This document shows, piece by piece, positions 48,501-61,450 of a stretch of DNA of 64,000 nt. The DNA comes from Paulownia fortunei (taxonomy: Eukaryota; Streptophyta; Magnoliopsida; Lamiales; Paulowniaceae). The translations under genes and the position numbers were made by a program. The notes beneath the pieces are model-generated. The model did no database searches. It was not told the origin of the DNA and was given only the letters and a program-made list of their open reading frames with translations. Position 1 is the stretch's first letter; each line of letters opens with the position of its first letter. The DNA is taken from contig CM033106.1 in assembly GCA_019321725.1 (NCBI GenBank), positions 19,070,551-19,134,550 of the forward strand, written 5' to 3'.

Positions 48501-51500
48501 GAGCAACGACTAGGAACAAATCCCAAATTTGGAATTCTGCATGTGATATTGGTTGATGCGAATGTAGGATGTTAACATGGGGCTGACTTTCCATTTTTCC
48601 TTTTCTTTCTTTTAAATGTTTTAGGCCAGGTGAAAACGTTATCTTTTCAAAGATATTTATAAATACCTTTTTTTCTATAGGTAACTCATGCATCCAAGTT
48701 TTCATCCTCAAATGTGTGCCTTATGTGCTGGCGAAACAGTAACACCCTGTACTTGTTCCTACATTGCAAATTTTTTTCTGAAAATATATCCCAATAAAAC
48801 CTTGATGCATTTTTTCACTACAAGATTTTGGGTACTGTGGGTAGTAAGGAAGCAAAGAGTTTATGGGCTAGGAGGGGACACCTTCACTTTAACAAACTTC
48901 CTCTGCCAGTGACTTATTTAAGTCTGCATCTACAAATGTGTCATATGAGCTGGCAAACATTGGAACACCTTCAGAGTGTATTTAGTCTGCATATGTTAAA
49001 GAGACGTGTTTGAGATCTTGTTGTCTCAGTGTGTATCTGGGATTCTAGCACCCTTGATAGGTTTATCACTCACGGTTCAAGGGTTGTAATATTAGCAAGA
49101 ATTTCTTGAGATATACTATGTTGGTTCTGGCTTGCTCGATTTAAATTGAGCTAAATGCCAAAATAATTCACTATAAATGCCTTAGTAGCCATTGTCTATG
49201 GATGGAGTGGCTTTCCTTCCACCCGTTTGGCCAAGGCTGTCTTTTCTCACTTATGTTACTCAGCTAGATTTGTCATTTTTTCAGAGTGAATTGAGCCCAG
49301 AGGAATTATGACCTCATTTTCTCAGATAACTTCAAGTTTTTTGTTCTCAAAGAGATAGATTGCACCTTGTTAGTTAGAAAATCTGTCAAAGAGTGTTCTT
49401 GTCTAAATGTCTATGTTAATTTATTGCATCTATCATTGAGTGGTGTGCATGGTGTTTTGCTGTTTTATCTCATCTCATCTTATATTTCTTACACTTACTT
49501 CATCTTTGTGTTCAATTATCTTTGCATTTAGGTTACTGTTTTTAAGCAGCGGGCAAGTCGATTAGCAGCGCTTAATGAAAAATTAATTGGTATTAAAGTC
49601 GGAAACTTCTGGTAAGAGCATGTCATTGCAATTTGTGTCTACATGCATATTATGGTTTTTGCACCATTCTGTTACTGAATTGTTTTTTTTGCAGCTATGT
49701 TAATGAAGGACTTGTTCTTGGGCAACTCCAAGGAAATCGATTCACAATTACATTAAGGTGTGTTCATGTTGTGATGCCGATTTTATGCATTTCCGGATAA
49801 TTGCAGTCAATTGTATTGAATAAGGTAGTCAAGTTGTTGCATTGAAAAGTTGAGAGTCATTGTAGTTGTTCTACATGACTTATTGGTTATCTTGGGAAAA
49901 AGGAGTCAAAAGTAATATTAATGACTGTCTAGGAAAGAGGACTGCGAGGAAAGAGGACTTAAAACTAGTATAAATTAAGAGGTGGTGTCAACTTTCTAGT
50001 CAGTCAAGTATAATTTTCAATTCAGATTTCAATTTTATCAATAAAATTTCTCTATTTTGGCTTCCCCTTGATTTCTCCATAAGAAATCTTGGCTCCGACG
50101 GTGTTTGGAGTATTTTATTTCCAAAATTACTCAATTACATTATCCTACCAATCTGCTTCATGTTGCAAGACTTCCAATGTCAAAGCACTGCTGATTTACC
50201 ATTAAGCTACACTTTTATGCATATTGAATCTACAATTAGACCTTTCCAATTTTGCAGAAGCATTGGTGCTGAGACTGAAGATATTATTAGAGCATCTGCT
50301 ACTGCCTTAGGGAAGAACGGATTTATCAACTATTTTGGTTTGCAGGTTATATTATCAATCTGAATATCTTCTCCTACTCTAAGTTTACCTCTGTGCATAT
50401 TGTTGAATCATTTGCGTTGCCAGATTTGAAAAACTAAACTTTAAGCTCCATAAAGGGCTTAAAGGAAAATGCGAAACATTTCATCAAGTGAGCTAGCCTA
50501 TGATGGAGAAGTTCCAGATTGTCAGTGCAAAGTTTGACATTTCATATTCTACCTCTTAGTTTACCTCTGTCCATATTGTTGGTTATGTATGCTTTACAAG
50601 AGTTTTGTAAACTTTTTAGGGATTTATGCTCCTCATTTATTCTCTTCAACTTGGATAGCTGATTTAACATGGAGATAAAAAATGAATACCGACTTAGGTG
50701 ACAACAAATACCGACTCTAGATTATATGGACTGACGAAAAAATGAATGTAATATGAGGATTGACAGATTTTAATGTGAAACACTAAGTGAAATTAATTTG
50801 AAATAAGCTAAGACTTACATGGTTGATACAAGCAAATTTGTCATCATAGTTTATTATTAACATGCGATGGCCTCACCTAACTTGCCTCTATCATTGCTGA
50901 TATTTCCATACAGTTTCTCAGGTTATTAGGACCTTGCACTAATTAACTAAAATTTTCTAGAAATCAGAAAGAAAATTGTTGACAAATCTTGCTTGATTAA
51001 AATTGCTCATTTCCTTGGACGTTTTAGAAACTGATAGAGTAGGCTTATGCACTCGTAACGAGAGAAACTGGAACAACTCAAGGTATGCTAACTTGAAGGT
51101 AGCTACATGTAATAATGTAAATTGTGAGAGGGATGTTTGCTTTATGCATATGGAATCATAGTTCTCTGTTGTCTCCTACATGGTGTGTTATAATTTAGTG
51201 GCTAATAACTATGTATACAATTATTTTTGTTTCACTATTTTGTGCCCTAAAACTAAATTGCGAGACTGTTAGTACTGCCATTCACATTGGAGTATACAAT
51301 ATGGACATAAAATTAAATATGGCGTTGGATTGGTAACAGCAAACGACATAGGCATAAAACGTTGTTAGGTTGGCCTAGGATCAAACGGTACATATGTTTA
51401 AATATACGACCATCCAGAGAATAATCTCATTTAGCCACATTTGTGCATCAATTAAGCTGTCTTCTTTTTTGCCAATTTCGAATCCATTCATTAGCATATT

Positions 51501-54500
51501 TGGAGTAAGGAGCAAGCTTACATGAGGATTTCATGCCTCTTTAATAGTGGTTCTTCTTCATAGCACACAACACACAATTGGAGAGATTTTAAGAGTTGGG
51601 GAACACTTGAGAGAGTAGGAAAATCTTGTGGGAAAATTCTCTTTGTAATTAGTGAGATTATTCTTTTTTGATGTTAGATTAATTAGAGAATACTTTCTCT
51701 AATTGTGGTAAACTCTATGTTACTTCGATTATTGTGGAATCAGACCACTCTCCTATGAATATAGGCTTGTTATTAGTATTAGCCCAACCACGATAATTTT
51801 GTGCCATTTTACTTTTTATTTATTTGTTCTCATTTTATTATCATCTATCTCCGGTGACATAGGCTTTTTATTAGTATTAGCCCAACCACATTAATTTTGT
51901 GCCATTTTATTTTTTCATTTATTTGTTCTCATTTTACTATCACTATCTAAGTGAATGTACATTTGATTTGGGTGCTAGCCTAAGGAAGAATATGGTGTTT
52001 CGATAAGCATCTACATCAGTCATGCTATAATTTTTTAAACATTCTACTTTTGGTATAGCCTGTTTTATCCATGATTAAAGCTGAAAAATCAGCAATTCAT
52101 GTAAATCCAACATAATCTATTTGTGCTTGAATATAAATAAACTCCGTTTAATAATTAAGACTATATACTTGTTGAAAGCCTGCACATAGAGATAATACTA
52201 ATGACCTATTACATGGCTAACGTTTCCTATAACATGAAGGCTTCCACATGGTCTTTTGTCTTTTAGGTGTCGCTCTATTATATATCACAAATGCGCAGAC
52301 CTCATATGGCCTTGTCCCCTGATATTTCTGTTAGGTGTTGCCGTGCAACAATACACCAACAGTGTTTCTAACTCCGGCCTTTTTCTAGAAAGATGTTAAG
52401 AATCATTCATCTTTAGTGAACTAGTTTCTTATCTTATCTGGGGGTTGACATCTATGAAGGTGCTATGGTTTTGGAAAAAAATACTATATGGTTGCTATTA
52501 CTGTCCTATTTGGAGAACGCTAGTGCTTTTGAGAACTGTTTTATCCATGCACATGGGTTCTGGGACTAGTTGGCTTTCTCTGTATTCTGGGGGTTAGGCC
52601 GCCATTTTCCTAATGGTCAAACTTCGCGGATCTGAAACATGGATGGGGAGATATGCTTCTGATCACCACTTAGTTTCTTTGATTGCTGTAGTGGAAGATA
52701 GCTTTTCCTTTTCTTTTGTATGTCTTTCTTCACTAAATTGTTTCTTCACACGAATTACTTTCTACAAATTAGTGCAAATGCTTTCATATCCTTGGGCAAA
52801 AGAAAATTGCTTGAAATGAATTTTTGCCAAATCAATCATACATATAAGATGTTTAATAGTTATTGTCTTGGGAATAATTTCGTTTACATTGATGTTATAA
52901 CATACCTGAAACACTTTCTTAGAATATGTGTTATCAACTTAGATTTAGTTTTAATGTAGATTAACGGGTAAATAGTAATAACAGTATCTGAAATTGCAGA
53001 ATATTTTCCCTCAGTCAACCTGTCCATGATTTGATTAGTTTTTGCATGTTTCTGGTGCCCAATGAAAAGTTTTGGAAGCAATCTTGGATATCCCATCTAC
53101 AGTCCAGAGAAGAGAGAACACCCTGTTATTTGATGCTTATGATAGTTAATAGTTAATTCGACATGCTAAAAGAAATCATTATTCGGGTTCCAGAAATATT
53201 TTTCCATTTCAAATTTCATATCTGCTCATATTTCTAACTTAAACTAATAACCTTTCATCAAGGATTGATATTTATTCTAATGGAAGCAAAAACCTTTTTT
53301 TTATTTTAATATTTTGAGCATTAACTAACTCATGATATGTGATGCTTTCAGCGGTTTGGAAGCAGTTCTATACCAACTCATCTCATTGGAGCTGCATTAC
53401 TACGCGGAGAATGGAAAGATGCTGTTAGCATGATTCTTGACCCACGAGAAGGAGATATCCTTTTCCATTTCTATTCACATGTTTAAATACTTTTGAACGA
53501 GAATGGCCTAAATTGTCGAATTATATATGTTTTTCTTGACTAAGATGTTTGAATACAAAAGGATGTGACAAGAAATATAAGGGAATATTACAAGGAGAGT
53601 GGTAACATTGAGGGAACATTAAGACAGTTGCCACGCCATCTGGTTGCAGAACGTGCTATCGTAAGTCTCATATTGCGCATTCCTACACCCCCTATTTTAT
53701 GGCAGTATCTTGTGCAACAAGTTGTCAATACTTAAATACCAACTTCTGAGCCTATTTTGACGAGTTGAGAATTGGGATAAAACAACTAGTAAATTACGTG
53801 TCTGCTTGTTTGGTTGGAATTGGAAGAAGACAGGGAAGTAAAATACGAATAAACTGATCCTGCCAAACTCAAGTTTCCTTCCTGAAGTTGGGGTAAAGGG
53901 GAGCTGAAGCTATGAAAAGTTTATACCAACCTTAAATAATTTTCTCTTTTCTTGATAATTTACTCCTCCTTTCTCATCTTTCCTTTTATTTCTTTAAGTC
54001 CCTCATGTCACAAATCGAGCTCCTGGACCATGACAACCACTGCAAGTTCTCAGGAACATCCTAAATGCTTACGAGGCCGACCTAATTTTTTCCATGTAGT
54101 CCAAACTTTAACATCAATATAGAGCAATCTTACCTCAAATCATTTTAAAATTAATAGATCAATACATTCCATTGACCAAATAAACTTTGTAATTATCAAA
54201 ATCCACCTAACATAAAATATTGATAAATCCTCAAATCATAAATTCGACAAAACATAAACAAAGTAACACTCTGATATCAATCACCAAGTCAAAAGAAAAT
54301 AATAAATTCTCAACATTAAGATACATCCTATTAAACAATTCTAGTCATAATAAAATAACTATGCTCCTTCCATAGACTTCTCATTACTCTAAGAATTTTC
54401 CCAACCAATTAAGCCTTGATATTTTACAAAATGTTAGTGGAATCCTAAGCACGACGACTCAATAATTAACCTAATACTTAACTAGCTGAATCAAGCAAGA

Positions 54501-57500
54501 CATAAAATAATTATATTACTAACAAAAATAAACAAAATAAATCTAGTAACATGACTTGGGTCAGAATTTCAAATAAATAACTACATAAAACTAAATAATA
54601 TGCACCATGCAGAACACCATATATGTAACACCCCTTAACCTAACTGCAGAGCCTAAATAAGTTGATACAGTTAAGTCAAGAAATCTTAATTTTTCATCTT
54701 TACTAGAGTTATGGTTTTTTTTTTTTTTTTTTATAAAAGTTCCCATTTTTAGCTATAAGAGAAAGAACTTGAATCATTTTAAACACACCATATACATATA
54801 TCAAAACTGAGTACATCTGTTTACAAAACCATAACAGAGCGACTTATTTAAAAACAAAACAGAGTTTTCAAAATAAACTACAAAACAGGTTGAAGCATGG
54901 CATATGAACAAATCTCTGTCCGGCCGCTCTAGAGACTCAGTCAACCTCTAAACCTGTACATTTCCACCTGCATCACATGAATCTAATGAGCTAAAGGCTC
55001 AGTAAGATGAAACTGATGCAATAACAAATAACATATATGCACATCTCATAAATCATTAAATGCAATATTCTATTTAATAACTTTCATTCATAAATCATTC
55101 TTTAGGGGCCTTGAAGTGTGGTACCTAACTAATAGTGATAGACCATAGTTTTCGGAACCTGTTCATAATGATTGGCCAATAAGAGAACTAATACGGGGTT
55201 TCCATACTTGGTCTTTCAACCTCAGGTATTAGCCGTATTCTATCTCATTCATTGTGGCTTTCTTATACCGGTTTTTCAACCTCAAGTATTTGCCACCATT
55301 TGTTGGGTCCGCCGGTCCCTCCCGCGTCCCTCGTCTACCCGACCATCAATCAAGTACCATACTTCCTTTTCAAAAACCTCATTATATTCTTAATAGTGTC
55401 ACGCTTCATAAACCATAAATGCATCAAACATTACATCATTTGACAAACAACAACAATCACATTAAAACATGAACAAACATTATATGATTCTTGTGATACA
55501 CCAAATGAAAGCTTCAACTTACCTCAAGTCCACTTTGTGCTAGGTGAAAAGGCCAATCTCTTTGGAAGATAGGATGTGTTAAAGGCCTAAACATAATCAA
55601 ATCATGTACCATTTAATATCCTTTTTATAAATCATTTAGTCTATTCTAGTTAAAGTTTATATACACTTTTCAATCTTTTGTAAAGAATTACATATCAATT
55701 ATATAACTTTAAAAACAATGCATGCTCTATATTTTACTACTAATTCAAGACATTAAACATTAGGGCAGTCATTGAATAACTAATAATTCAAACATAATTA
55801 TTAGGGCAGCCCCTAAAACATGAACACAATCCGAATTAAAATGACGTAAACTTGATTCTAATTTAAATTGATTCTAACCTTCAATTAAGCAAACTAATTG
55901 CTATTGTTTTCAATCATTCAAAGAAACTTCCAAACACAATATAAGCATTACAAAATCAATAGAAACAAGTAAATTAAACAATTTCACAAGACTATCAATT
56001 TTGCTAAAAATTAGCTTAACTAGCTTGGTTTTGGCTTCAAGTGTAACTTACTTAAGTTTTCAATCATACAAGCATACTAAAACATGTAACCATCCAAGAT
56101 ACTACAAATTCATCATAAGAAACATTGAAAAAGAATATACATTGATTAAGTTGGATTTAAGCTTCAAAATCAACGGTTTTCAAGCTTAAAAGGATGGAAA
56201 CTTGTTCTAGCTTGTGTTCTATGGATTCCTATGGATTGAATTCAACTTTTGTGAGTATGAGAGTGTAGAAATTTGGGAGAAACTTAGGAGAATAAGGGCT
56301 GGTCGTTTTTGAGGTGCTTCCACAAGAAATATGGATGAAAATGATTTCTTTGACCTTTCAAAGAGAGAGAAGTGGAGGGTGATGATTGGTTGCATCATGC
56401 TTGGTGTCTTCTCATGCCAAAAGCCACGTTCATGGGCTAAGGAGATGACAAAAATTGATGCTTTGGTGTTATAATCAAGTGCAACGCGGTTTAGAATGGT
56501 TTTATGCAACCTAGTCAATCAACCAATCAAATTGCACCATTGTGCATACTTTTAGTTCTAAGCCAATGTAACATATTTCAAGTAAATATTTAGGCAATTA
56601 ATCACTTTAGCATATAACTAGTATGGAGCAATACAAATAATTCATTTCATGGTCATTCAACACATCAATCTTCCTTAACCGAGATACCGAGCTTTTCACT
56701 GCAAAAAGGGCATTTAAGGAATATGTTAAATCAAGAAATGAAAGTTTGATCTCATATTTCATGTACTAATGCATGTTAAATCGTAACTGAAGCATATAAT
56801 AACAATTATTCATGTTCGTGCAATCATGCTATTTGTATGCCATAATTCAATAATGCACATTGATTAGATGCACATTCATATAAAATGCTTATTATTGGCT
56901 ATGTAGGAGAGAATTGAGAATTGGGCATTACAATATACAAGGCAACCTAGGTCACGTGGTAGGTTTAATTCCTTTTCCCCTTATCTTGGGTTACGAACCA
57001 ACACTTAACCTTGATTGATGTTGGTTGCCCGGAATAGGGAATAGCCCATGGTCTCAACAATGGGTCTGAAAACCCCTATTCACACCACTGTCCCCAAATT
57101 CACATTTGAAAAGCACATAAAATTCAAATTGCTCCGGTTTCACAATTTAGTATGTAATATAGACTTGCTTGGCCACCCAAAATTTACGGTTCTCTGTGCA
57201 CACTAATCATACTACGTATACGAGTTTATATTACTAGAAGTGGTCACTTACCTCAACTCGAATGCTTAAGAAATCACGAACTGTTAGATTGCCAAACTCG
57301 TTTCCAACCAAATGTAAAAGAAAAATGCAAAATATTAATCCATGTAAATCTGTTTCCTTCAATTATTTATACCTTAATCATACAAACCAAATTATCTGAA
57401 TTCTCATTACTTTCATTAACTGTACTTTATAAACGACTAATATATGACTCCCTATTACGAGGCAAGTTGACAATTCACCGAATTTCTCAAAATTCACAAT

Positions 57501-60500
57501 TCTGTCATCAACCTAGACATTGTATAAACAGCAGTGACATACATATTCATATATTTCAATCTACCAACCTAAAGATGACTCTATCATTTGCAGTATCATT
57601 ATCCCTGTTTTTACATAGTAGGTTTTGCTCAACCAAACAGTTGGTTGGCTGCATACATCTGTGGGTCCCGAGTTCAAACAATATCAATTAAATTTCTCTT
57701 TTTTATTTAATCACAATTAAAAATTCATCTGTAATCTTCTCAGACAGCCCAATTTTGAAATAAATAACCAACTAAATCTATCAGAAAGTGGTTTACAAGC
57801 ACTAATCGCAAGCTTGAATATCTGCCGCAATTCGATTTCTTTTACTTGTCTTTTTCTTTTTTTCTAAATGGCTTGTGTTCGATCTTATTCTTCTTTTCTT
57901 GTTTAGCTGTAACTTGTCTCTCTCTGTGATGAAAATAAAATGTTAAGGATGAGAAGTATTATATTTAGTGCTTGCTCCTGATACATAAAGGAGTCTTACA
58001 GTCCTATCAAATCTCATATGCATCCTATTCAGGATATTACTCGATAATATTTGGTTGAGGTCGCAATTTATTAATTGGGCCACTCTCCTAAACACCTTCT
58101 ACCCGTATAATATCTCATCTACACGATAAATGCCACATAAAAAAAATAGAATTATCACTCCGCTATCTCTACTATGAAAAAAGTGCTGGGTGTTACACCT
58201 CGTCCCTTTGGAGTTGTATATGATAACTTTATTGGATCTGATTTGGAAGCTTCAAAATGGCAAACTAGCTTTTATCTTATTCATATTGTCTTCACAAAAG
58301 ACTAGCTGAAATCGAAGGATTTTTTTGCTTCATTACATATTTGATATTATTATTTCTCTAAGAGATAAAGCTGAAGTGCAGTCCACTATCACTTCCATAT
58401 ACTTTGTGTATGAAGTTGACCTAGTGAGGTAGATTGGAAAAATTATACCCCCTAAGGGGTGGTGATCATCGTGTCTTTTCTCCCATTCTTCGTTAATCAA
58501 ACATAGCTGGTCTTTTTACCTGTGTACTTTTGCAGATTAAATAGTGAATATTCATAATTACCAGATAGCAAACTTGTTATATAGATAATTCATAAAATTT
58601 CTTATTTAAGAAACATTTCCTGAAATCGGTGGGAACTTTAAGCTAAAACACAGTACACAATACTCACATATGATATCCTAGAATTACGCATATAGTAGAT
58701 AGTTAATAGAAACTTTAAAATGTTTTATTTGCAATGTGAAACTTAGGTTTTTAGAGAAACTAATTTTATTATTTAGTATTCATATACTTGTGAAGATTTA
58801 CATGCCAAACCATGGTAGTTCTAGTTTTAAGTTGAAAATTGATATATTAATAGATTTCTCTGAAATAGTAAATTTGTGCTGTATAAATAATTACTATCTA
58901 TAATGATTATCTATAATGTAAATTTTCAAAATGGTAAAAAAAGATAAATGACCATCATGCTTAAGTTGAGAATCAGAGACTATAATCAAATCCATAATTT
59001 ACAATATTTGGAGATTTTGGAGTAATCTGTGAACTTGAATGACACTAAACTTTTGTTTCTTAAGCATTTATAGGATTAATTAGGAAGCTAGTTAACCAAG
59101 TACTTTATGCAAAACTTGACAAAAGCCTCGTCTTTCTCAGGGAAATGTTTCTCCGCTTTTGTTTTCACAAAGAACATTTATTGACTTTTTTCTTATGTGC
59201 AATAATACTAAGTATGCACATTCTCCTAAAAGATAATATTAAATGATTACTGGATCTTTACCATATACTTAATTGTGCTCTGTTTACTTGCGAATTGCCA
59301 TCTAAAATAAAGTTTTCAAAATTTTCTCATTAGTTTAATGAAATTATATTGGGAATCTGAGTGAAGAATTTAGGCAAAATCAACTCGATAATGCCAATGC
59401 TTGGACTATGTTTGGATTTGTTTTTAGTTTTTGGGGGAAGATGCTTTGAGGGAAGTTGTTTTTGGGAGACGTATTTGGGAATGGAAATGGATAAAAAAAA
59501 TGTTTGGTTTTGTTTTACAGTAGACATTTTTTCACATTTTTCGATAGATGTTTTGTCTTATAAGATTTTGTGTAGTTAGTGGTGTCACATTAGCCTTTTT
59601 TTAATGAATTATGATGTATTTTTTAAAAGGAAGATGATATATATTTGTAATAATGTAATAATTGGGTAATGTATATTAATGTTGATGTAATGATTGGATA
59701 ATGTAATGATGTTGATATATATCGGACCGAATGGCTTTCTAGGGAAGAAATAATTCATTTTGGATAAACTCCCAAACGTGTTTTCATTTTGGAAGAACGA
59801 AAATGCTTTTGGGAGAACAAATCCAATCATAGCCTTGGAGATTCTTTGAGAGCTAATTTTCAATTTCAAGTTTCTATTATTAATCTATATTACTTTAGGT
59901 TGACGTAAAAATTCCTGCAGAAACAACTTAAAACCACCAATTTTGGAGATTCTTTGAGGTCTTGTAGTGCAAATATGGCTAGGCCATAGCTTTGTCTTGT
60001 GATATATAATATGTTGAAGTTCTCGTTTTGTACTTTGAAAATTTAACCATCCCAAAGGTGGAAGATACATCAATTTTCATTTACTTGCTGACCTCCAGAT
60101 GCAAATATAGGAATAAAGAAGCTAGCTTGATGACATGAGATTCATAAGCAGAGAGAAATCTTCTTGGTCAAAAGACATATGTCCTAAGATTTTTAGAGTT
60201 TTTTCATTAAGTTTTGCTATTATTTCAGAAGGTTGAAGAATCAGACTATTTAGGTAGTTTTTATTTGCAATAATTTCTTATGAGTTTTAAATTAGAATTT
60301 CTTTGATATTTGAGTTTTCTTTGGCGCCTTTAGTCATCTTGATTTGCATTAGAAATATTCAAGTAGTAGCTTTTCGCGTAGATTCTACATTATTTCCACC
60401 CTTGTAGGATAAGTCTTTAAGCTCTATTTGCAGTGTTGTAATCTTCTTATTGTAGTATAGTGATTTATCATTAGACTTAAATATCTTTTTGCATGAAATT

Positions 60501-61450
60501 GCTTGGTCTTCCTCTGCTAAGTGCTTCTCTCTCCTTTACTTTTTTCATCTTTGCCATGTTCTTTATTTTCTTCTTTTGCTTCAACTCTTCTGCTTCCTTT
60601 CAATTAGACAATTTAATTTATTTTTTTCTATTATATTAACTACATTACAAGTTTTTCCTTTTACAACAATATAGACACCCGTATAATCCCGCTTTTCGAG
60701 AGCTACTAATCATGGGAATGTTCATGACCCCCAGCTGTTAATCTTCTACATCTTTAAACATCAATACTATATCTAGGGGTTGTGACCTAACCTCTCTCTC
60801 ATTTAGATAGCCAACGAAAATTCTGAAAACTTATCATAAAATTCATTCTTCCACAGCATATGCCCGTTGAGTGTTTTCATGCATGTCCTTCATCGGCTCT
60901 TCCAATTTCGGCCTGAATTCACATCATTTATGGATTTGGAGCAATTGAGATGTTTGTAATATACTCATGTAACTAATATATGAACACGGCAACAGTTAAG
61001 AACAGTTCAAGGCCTTTCTAGTTCCAATCTGCTTTCTTTGTTTAAGTGGGGAATTTTATTTATATAAACCTTATTTGGAGGCTCTTACATTTTGGTGAAA
61101 AGTTATGCCTCTTGGTAGAGACAGTTTTCTTAACTACCCACTGTGCCTTCTTCACCCTGGGAGAAAAACTATGGATAAATCATAAATCTAAATAGGTAAA
61201 CTGTAAACAAGAGAAAGATGGAAGCAACAATTTAACTTTGTGTCATTGTGTTAACTGAATACCCTTTCTTTATATCTTCTATTTTTCTCAATTTATCATT
61301 GATCATTTTCACTTGATTTGATTCATTACTTCTATATGTTTAGTGTGTAGCTCACAATTTCTTTTTTGATATCCAGCTGCATTGTTTCCAAAAATGTCCT
61401 GGAAATCACTTACAAGCTCTGTTGGCTATACCTAGGACACTAAGAATGAT
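42516..61450 (+). CDS. PUS7: Pseudouridine synthase, TruD/PUS7 family, 5' part (12 exons)
   Basis: Converts uridine to pseudouridine in tRNA and probably mRNA; nuclear and/or cytoplasmic in known PUS7 proteins. Exons: 42516-42598, 45098-45176, 45274-45471, 45561-45775, 47677-47749, 48010-48066, 49532-49611, 49695-49757, 50258-50345, 53352-53454, 53557-53660, 61377-61450. The frame is kept across all junctions, giving 405 codons plus two bases. The N-terminus carries GFRGILKQRYSDFIVNEVD (residues ~19-37). The catalytic motif FAGTKDKR holds Asp227. NYFGLQRFG (307-315) is the second TruD signature; LPRHLVAERAI and KCPGNHLQAL follow. A Lys/Arg-rich, less conserved insert lies at residues ~155-180. 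Yeast and human PUS7 have about 660-680 residues, so roughly 60% is here; the rest lies beyond 64000. An upstream in-frame ATG (42402) would add 38 basic residues. Intron 10 is AT-AC. Confidence 0.93.
42599..45097 (+). other. PUS7 intron 1 (2.5 kb)
   Basis: GT-AG ends; splits an Arg codon (AG|A) between KQ and YSDF. Contains an AT-rich insertion-like block at 43560-44055 (starting GGGATGGCAATGGGT, ending near AACCCGCC), reminiscent of degraded hAT-type repeats, and a G-rich tract at 44431-44458. No gene inside. Confidence 0.85.
44431..44458 (+). other. G-rich tract, potential G-quadruplex
   Basis: G9-T-G5-A-G5-A-GG-A-GGG preceded by T8, on the sense strand of intron 1. Four G-tracts with one- to four-base loops meet the usual quadruplex pattern. 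Confidence 0.7.
45776..47676 (+). other. PUS7 intron 4 (1.9 kb)
   Basis: GT-AG ends (GTGATG at 45776; TTCATAG before 47677); splits the Arg codon between FL and FHLYKEN. No coding or repeat element recognised. Confidence 0.85.
48067..49531 (+). other. PUS7 intron 6 (1.5 kb)
   Basis: GT-AG, phase 0, between STQR and VTVFKQR. Holds two faint copies of a segment around AAATGTGTSMYATGWGCTGGC (~48711-48735 and ~48936-48956). Nothing else. Confidence 0.8.
50346..53351 (+). other. PUS7 intron 9 (3.0 kb)
   Basis: GT-AG, phase 0, between NYFGLQ and RFGSSS, so it splits the TruD signature. Contains a direct duplication of about 84 bp (51761-51843 and 51859-51942; shared TTATTAGTATTAGCCCAACC). No gene inside. 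Confidence 0.85.
53455..53556 (+). other. PUS7 intron 10: U12-type AT-AC intron (102 bp)
   Basis: The 5' end is ATATCCTTTT, the exact U12 AT-AC donor consensus; the 3' end is GAATAC. A branch-site match, TTTCTTGACT (consensus TTCCTTRAY), lies at 53532-53541, with the branch A at 53539, 17 bases before the AC. Exon 10 ends GAAGGAG and exon 11 begins AAAAGGATG, joining in phase as Glu-Gly-Glu-Lys-Asp. No in-frame GT-AG alternative was found. Confidence 0.88.
54624..56932 (-). repeat. Solo LTR in PUS7 intron 11, exact 5-bp target duplication
   Basis: Ends TGTAACACCCC and GGGCATTACA, flanked on both sides by ATATA (54619-54623 and 56933-56937). Its ends and the block GAGCTAAAGGCTCAGTAAG relate it to the solo LTRs at 10295-13194 and 17926-20426. 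Internal short repeats of TTTCAACCTCARGTATT lie at 55210-55295. No coding sequence. Confidence 0.8.
59405..59833. mobile_element. MITE-like element in PUS7 intron 11
   Basis: Imperfect terminal inverted repeats: the left end is ACTATGTTTGGATTTGTT and the right end, reverse-complemented, GCTATGATTGGATTTGTT; similarity continues inward (GGGAAGATGCTTT / CCCAAAAGCATTTT). Flanked by CTTGG on both sides (59400-59404, 59834-59838). No transposase. Superfamily not certain. Confidence 0.65.

Larger units (their letters stand above)
53661..61376 (+). other. PUS7 intron 11 (7.7 kb), enlarged by insertions
   Basis: GTAAGT donor after ERAI and an ATATCCAG acceptor before LHCFQKC. Contains a solo LTR (54624-56932) and a MITE-like element (59405-59833). 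The remaining ~5 kb (53661-54623, 56938-59404, 59839-61376) shows no gene; open frames there are short and unlike any family I know. Confidence 0.85.

Noticed and set aside
48418..49013. Several open frames inside PUS7 intron 6
   Set aside because: No homology, no in-phase splice borders with neighbouring exons.
51540..52010. Possible Copia LTR remnant in PUS7 intron 9
   Set aside because: Text such as GAGAGAGTAGGAAAAT and the duplicated block suggest an LTR end, but no TG/CA borders, primer site or target repeat could be found.
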